Below, piece by piece: positions 58,736-64,000 of a stretch of 64,000 bases of DNA. The stretch is from the NCBI GenBank assembly GCA_021521415.1, contig JAIQDT010001108.1, positions 186,001-250,000 on the forward strand. The letters run 5' to 3'. Source of the stretch: Bidens hawaiensis. Taxonomy: Eukaryota; Streptophyta; Magnoliopsida; Asterales; Asteraceae. Within the stretch, counting starts at the first letter, position 1; the number at the start of each line of letters is the position of its first letter. Position numbers and translations under genes: made by a program. The notes beneath the pieces are model-generated. The model worked only from the letters and a program-made list of their open reading frames with translations. It ran no database searches and was not told where the DNA came from.

Positions 58736-61008
58736 GTCTGCCGTTGATTGATGGGTTTTGGAAGTACGAGGGGTTAATGTGTTTGTTTGTTGGTTTGTTT
58801 TTTTTAACTAAAGTACAATGTCCTTGTGTTTGAACTTTCTTTGGGTACTTTGGTTAGGTTATTATCAATGGTTTGAAATTTGAAATGGATCTAATTGGAT
58901 TTTCTTCTTTTTAATATTACCTTTTTAAAGGGTAATTCGTACTTGGGTTAGAGGTGGGCAAATAAATCAGTTAACTGAATTGATTTAAAAATCAAACTGG
59001 TTTGAAATCAATTGTGTAGAAACCGTTTTGGAATTAATTGGAACCGTAGGTTTGGAATCGGTTTCAGCCCGGTTAACCGAACCTTAACCAGTCAAAACCC
59101 GAATTGAAACCGATCATAAACTGGTTTTGACTTTTGTTGACCAAATCCCGGTTTCAACCAAAAGTGGTTTTGAGTTTTAAACCGGTTTGTGCACCTCTAC
59201 TTGGGTTTTATGTGACTTAGGTTCGATTCCTACTCAAAGCATTTAGTTTTGGTGGCACCAGGTGATGATGAGAGACTATGCGAGAAGGTGGTGTTTAATA
59301 GTTGGATCTTTGAAATGAACGGGTTTTACCTCACTACATTGTTGTGCCTTCGGGCGAGTGTTCACAAACGTTGGTCTTATGTGAGGATTTTCCTAGGATT
59401 GAAAGGTTAGTGTATCCCGATGTGTGAATATAGCTCATTTAAAAGATTCGTTGATCGTTAAAAAAATCTATAATTGGTTTTTCTGTGTTTTGATTGGTTT
59501 TAAAAGTCGGATGATCGTTCAAATAAATTTAGAACTAATAAAATATAAGTACATGATTGGACAATGCTAGATCTTGCAAGAAAGAGAGAAGAAAGACAAA
59601 TGAGTAATAGATCAAAAGTAGAGAGAAAGACAAATCATTTTTTAAGAAAGAAATATGAGTTATAAAAGTTCTCTTAAGAATTGGACACACAATGTTAGAT
59701 CTTTCAAGAATGAGAAAAGAGATACGTGACTAAAGGAAGTGAGACCAAAAGGTAAACGTAAAAGAACGTTGCAACCATAAGGCTATGTGTAGTAAAGGGG
59801 CTATAAAATGAGGCGACTTACGCCATGTGGCGTCCAGTCAACAAATAATAGTTTTTGTTTTGTGGGTGTAACGGTGTTGTATATATCATACTCACAAACA
59901 TATATAATATTAATATATACACAAATCAAATCCGGCGACAAATACCCCCCCCCCCTTTTGCCCCACAATTCGCCCAGGGGGGGCGGTGTTTGCGCCCCTT
60001 TTTGCCGGATTTCGCCCATTTTCTTCGTCCATTAAATATGGCCTAAGAGATGATGCAACAAGTGAGATATGTGATTAGGGTTTTGGTTAATAACATTTGT
60101 AGGGGGGGGGGGGGGGTAAGTTAATAAAATAAAATAAACACATTAGACCTTTCAAATTAACAAAATAAACATTGATTTTTAGTCATTTAAAAAAAGAAAT
60201 TCAAACCACCAATCAAACAACATCAAATAAGTGTCCTCTACTAAGGTCTAGCCATCACTTTTTATTGTTGGCTAAGAGCCGGCCCCTTATTTTTTTCATG
60301 GGCCGTTTTTGCGATTTTTTTCTCCCAAGAATATTGGTTATTATTCTTTTCTAACGATGAATATGTTAGTTACTCTTTGAGAACGTTGGTAAAAATGTTG
60401 TTTTACCTTTTCTTTTTCTTTATTGGATTTTAGTATACCTAATATTAGATGGTTATCTATTTATTTATTAACTTTTCACTCTTACTTTTCAAGTTTAAAT
60501 CATAGAGTATGAGTATTTATTCATTGTGGAAACCCCTAACTAAACAAATAAAAACAACCCTAAAACTTGATTCGATTACATAGTCATTAGCATCGTCTTG
60601 GGCACAAGCCGGTTGGATAAATAACCCGAACAAGATAGTTTTTGTTATTAGACGACACAAGGTGTGCCAAGTGTGTTCCTAACGACACGATCATGTCGCT
60701 TGGCAGAAGGGGAACACATGTTTACCTTTTTTTTGTATATAACTATAATCTAATTATTAGATCTATATTATTACAATAGCAATCTAACTTTTTACAAGAG
60801 TTTGTATCATAATTCATAAACATATAACCAATTGTACATTTCTTTATTCTTCATCTTCTAATAAAATAATGGTATAACACCAAAAAGAACATTATACTCT
60901 TAAAAAAAACAATTTGTATAATCACCAAATATTTTGCTTTGATAAAACTCCCAGCCAAAACATATGCACATAAGCAAGGACTTGAAAGTTGAAACAGCAA
61001 CCACCCAT
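58736..61008. other. Spacer upstream of PRMT6 and downstream of the DUF688 gene
   Basis: It contains the PRMT6 promoter and miniature transposons. Degenerate AAACCGGTTT words occur at 58960-59200. A pure G run lies at about 60102-60116. No other gene was found. Confidence 0.5.
59780..60043. mobile_element. Probable Harbinger-type MITE with TAA target duplication
   Basis: The ends GGCTATGTGTAGT and ATTAAATATGGCC are imperfect inverted repeats flanked by TAA (59777-59779 and 60044-60046). The interior has C- and G-rich hairpin-prone stretches (about 59945-60005). Non-coding. Confidence 0.5.
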
Positions 61009-63477
61009 TTAACTTTCTGGTATAGAATATAACTGTCCCTGAAAAATAAGAAAAAATATATAAAACCATTTAATAAAATGTTGATTTACTCGTTTAGGGT
61101 TAGTTTTTCCAGTTTAGTGTGTGTGAAATGACTAAAATACCCTTAATGATTTTTACCTGTGGATTTCGCAACCGGGTGCTATCGTCGGCTTTTGGGTCAT
61201 TCGTGAGCATATTGGAAGACGGGTATTTGTTATTCCACCACATATGCGTGTTTTTCAAAGGCACCGAAGGTAACGTACGACATAGCCACGAGTCTGATGG
61301 TGATTTTGGCAATGGTGGGGGTACAGGGAGCTCGAAGACTCTACTTTCAGAAGCTTTCGATTGTTTATCACCATCATAAATAATATCATCAACCACTTCA
61401 GTTTTTGAAGCTTTCAACTGTTTATCACCATCATTAATAATATCATCAACCACTTCTAATCCAACTTCATGATCTTCAAACTTTTTTGTTTCTTGATCAT
61501 TTTTTGGTTCATCAGCAAGCATGTCCGACTTCAATGATTCATTGAAGACGGATTGTTTATTTTCTTGTGGAGATTTGATTATTTGAACAGTATCGACATA
61601 AAGTGTCTTCTCGACTAAGGAATCTTGAGTTTCTGTAGTTTCGATTTCGTTTGTGTTCTTGTCGGCTAGTAACTCTTTAAAGCTTGTGCCTTTTTTCTTT
61701 GAACTTGAATCGCTTTGTTCAGAAACAGTAGTTTGAAATGATTCACTGAGAACGGCTGAAATCGCGTTTCCTTGCAGACGATTGTACAGTTTTAATCCTT
61801 CTAGATTTGAGTTTCGCTTCGGTTCGTTCTTCAAAATACTGTCCAGTGATCTATGCTTATAGATACCACTCCTGGCAGGCTAGGATCAAAAAATCAAATT
61901 GATTAATAAGAAACTATTAGTTCTAACAAAATAATTAGGCTTGTAAATAACCGAACAAACTACTGAACACGAGATATTAAACGAACAGCATCATCCTGTT
62001 CGTGTTAATAATCACATGTTAATTCTTTTCAACAATTAAATAGTACTGTTTACATCAAAATAGAAGATAAACGGGCAACAAGCTGCGCCACTAGCCCTTT
62101 GTGATATCAAAACTAAGTCGTTCATTAAGAAATGATTGTGTTCATGTTCGTTTGTTAATAATATAAACGACCGGTTCACAAACACAAACAAACAAACATA
62201 ACTGAGGATAGATGAACAAACATAACCAAGGGAGCGCAGACTAAAGTAAACGTGGACATCACTAAAAAATAATAAACGAACATAAAGGAACGAACTAAAT
62301 AAAACGTAAACTAATGAACATAAAAACAGACATTGAGTGTAAATGAACGAACATTCACGAACATAAAAGAACGAACGAGACATGTATTCATGTTCATTTG
62401 TTTAACTATATGAACTAACACTTTTGTTCATGTTAGTTCATGAACGTTCGGTTTGTTTACAGGCCTAAAAATAATCATGGGAAGAAGGATCAAGGTAAAT
62501 ACCTCACTATCGGTTTCTCCGAAAGAGTTACTAGAAGACGAGCTTGTTTGAGCTCCTTTAGCAGAAGAAACTGGTAATCTGGCCCGCACACACATTCCAT
62601 GAACCGGATTTACCGAGCAGAAACGCGGAAGCAATCCACAAAGTTTAGATGACTTATTTCCATGACTGTTGTAATCATAAACACTATCATCATCGTCATC
62701 ATCGGCGTCATCATCATCATTTTCATCATCTTCTACTTTTTTACCAGGAGTAACATCTTGCAAGAAGTTCGGTCCATATCTAAGCATCTTTTTATTATTG
62801 TCATCAATATTAACTAATTTCTTAACTTCTTGTGGCTTCTCTTTAATAACAATTTTCTTGAAAGTATGTTGTTGAGGTAAATCTGCAGCCATAGCTTTCG
62901 CAGCAGGAAGAAACCGACCCATCATGAAATCCCTCATTTTCGGGTCATCTGGAACTGACCTGTAAGGTTTCACATCCGACCCGAAACCACTCACACCACT
63001 TGCACTACAATTATAGAACGATGTTTCACCGCGTGACAGTGTATCAAGTGCATCCATATATGCTTCATCGTCATCATCTTCATCATCGCCATGATCATTA
63101 TCAGTATCAACATCATACTTAACATCCAAGTTTTCTTTCTTTGTTGATTCCAGGCTATCAGATTTGGTTATCTTTGAAGCATTGGTAACTGCGTCATTAT
63201 TCATAGGTTTTAAACTTAAAAACCTACCCGGGGGAAGCTTTGGAAGACTTGGAACACTTTCAATGGTTTGAATTTGTTCGTTTTTAGGTCTTCCGGGACT
63301 GTGTTCCCACCCAAAAGGTACACTTCCTGTGTTCATAATCTCGGTTGTACATGATTCTACAGAAGGTCTAACCGGAACGCAACTTTCAGTTTTTCTATTA
63401 TCATTATTATTCTGTGAAGATGTTCTTCGCCTCACAGATAGAAGCGGCCGGTTGATGTTCAATCGGTTGTTCTCCAT
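61009..63477 (-). CDS. DUF688 family protein
   Basis: Three exons, 63477-62503, 61879-61157 and 61038-61009, join in phase 0 and give 575 residues. DUF688 proteins are plant-specific and uncharacterised. The N-terminal hallmark is VPFGWEHSPGRPK (residues 53-65), followed by LPKLPPGR (78-85). Poly-Asp stretches lie near residues 130 and 275. A second conserved zone is KMRDFMMGRFLPAAKAMA. Exon 2 has a duplicated VVDDIIxDGDKQxKAS segment (about 61375-61470) and a PPPLPKSPSDSWL motif. The 30-base last exon codes GQLYSIPES and a stop; ending in IPES or VPES is usual in the family, which supports this exon. The ATG at 63477 is chosen because the conserved N terminus starts there; an in-frame ATG at 63531 lies upstream of a possible acceptor. 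The role is unknown. Confidence 0.85.
61880..62502. repeat. GAACAAACA-rich stretch in DUF688 intron 1
   Basis: From about 62110 to 62455 the words GTTCGTTTGTT and AACGAACA with their complements recur, as also at 18600-18730 and 31150-31260. It looks like a dispersed low-complexity repeat of this genome. Confidence 0.45.
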
Positions 63478-64000
63478 CAATACCAGAAACAGTTTAATTG
63501 AATCTGCTGCATTCACAAACAAATTCATCAAACAGATGAATAATACATAGAAATTACAAAGTATAAAGTAATAGGGTGTAAATGAGCCAAGCCAAGCCAG
63601 AGCTCCACTAGGCTCGAGCTCGGCTCGTTTATTATGGGTTACACTATAGCTACAGCACCCCCATTTGAATTCAGGTCATCAAACGGCTGTCCAGAAAACA
63701 CTCAAACAGCTGTTTTGACCAAAAAAAGTCAATCTTTGAAAACTATTGGTCAGAACGGCCGTTTGATCAGACGTCCACCATTAGGGGTAAAACTTTGAAG
63801 ATTGTTTCAAAACGATCGTTTGGCCAATATCCGGACAGCCATTCTGGCCATAAGCAATCAAACTTTAAAAAACTGGTCAAAACAGCTGTCCGACCGCTGT
63901 CTAGACGGCCGTTTGAAATGGTGTGGATTAGATGTCAGATGGTGTGTGTAAAGATGAACCCGTTTTTGTTTTTTACATATTTTGAGAAAAAACTTAAGCG
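63478..64000. other. Upstream flank of DUF688 gene with ACGGCCGTTTGA words
   Basis: Between 63655 and 63915, palindromic ACGGCYGTTTG / CAAACGGC and CAGCTG words alternate in both orientations, suggesting a degenerate fold-back repeat. No gene is seen. Confidence 0.4.

Noticed and set aside
1..64000. CRISPR arrays, operons, tRNA or rRNA genes
   Set aside because: The window is plant nuclear DNA; the direct repeats seen are tandem arrays or LTRs, and I found no cloverleaf or rRNA sequence by eye.

Overview
This is a nuclear genomic window from a flowering plant. Genes have short exons with GT-AG introns, and the single-copy genes are plant families (CYP72A P450, class II PRPP synthetase, PRMT6, DUF688). 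The transposons are plant lineages: Athila-like and Tat-like Ty3/Gypsy elements, a FAR1-type MULE with an OTU domain, Harbinger and hAT miniatures. Repeat style hints at an asterid, perhaps Asteraceae; that is an impression, not a demonstration.

Layout: 0.37-3.15 kb holds a five-exon CYP72A-type gene whose only visible fault is Ser in place of the heme-ligand Cys. 3.58-17.15 kb is an old, decayed Athila-like LTR retrotransposon with a 1.7-kb solo LTR nested in its reverse transcriptase. 17.4-18.3 kb is a DNA transposon with inverted ends. 20-23.7 kb is a decayed MULE transposase joined through a repeat-coded linker to an OTU-peptidase domain. 24.3-26.9 kb is a 2.6-kb solo LTR whose empty site can be read from a neighbouring copy. 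28.7-30.25 kb is a spliced transposon-like ORF of uncertain family. 31.27-43.75 kb is a young Tat-like retrotransposon (LTRs about 99.5% identical, perfect ATTTA target duplication) with a nearly intact gag-pol and a spliced antisense gene.

The right third, 44-64 kb, is gene-bearing. It has an O-methyltransferase N-terminal stub (46.0 kb), a two-exon secreted cysteine-rich peptide gene on the minus strand (47.6-48.0 kb), a seven-exon PRPP synthetase (50.2-53.4 kb, plus), a convergent 13-exon PRMT6 gene with two frameshifts (54.4-58.7 kb, minus), and a three-exon DUF688 gene (61.0-63.5 kb, minus). Introns and spacers hold miniature transposons.

The genes do not form a pathway. The least described items are the cysteine-rich peptide gene, the P450 lacking its heme cysteine, the PRMT6 copy caught decaying, and the MULE-OTU fusion with a substituted catalytic histidine. 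Gene models were built by hand from splice sites and reading phase; family names come from recognised motifs, not searches.
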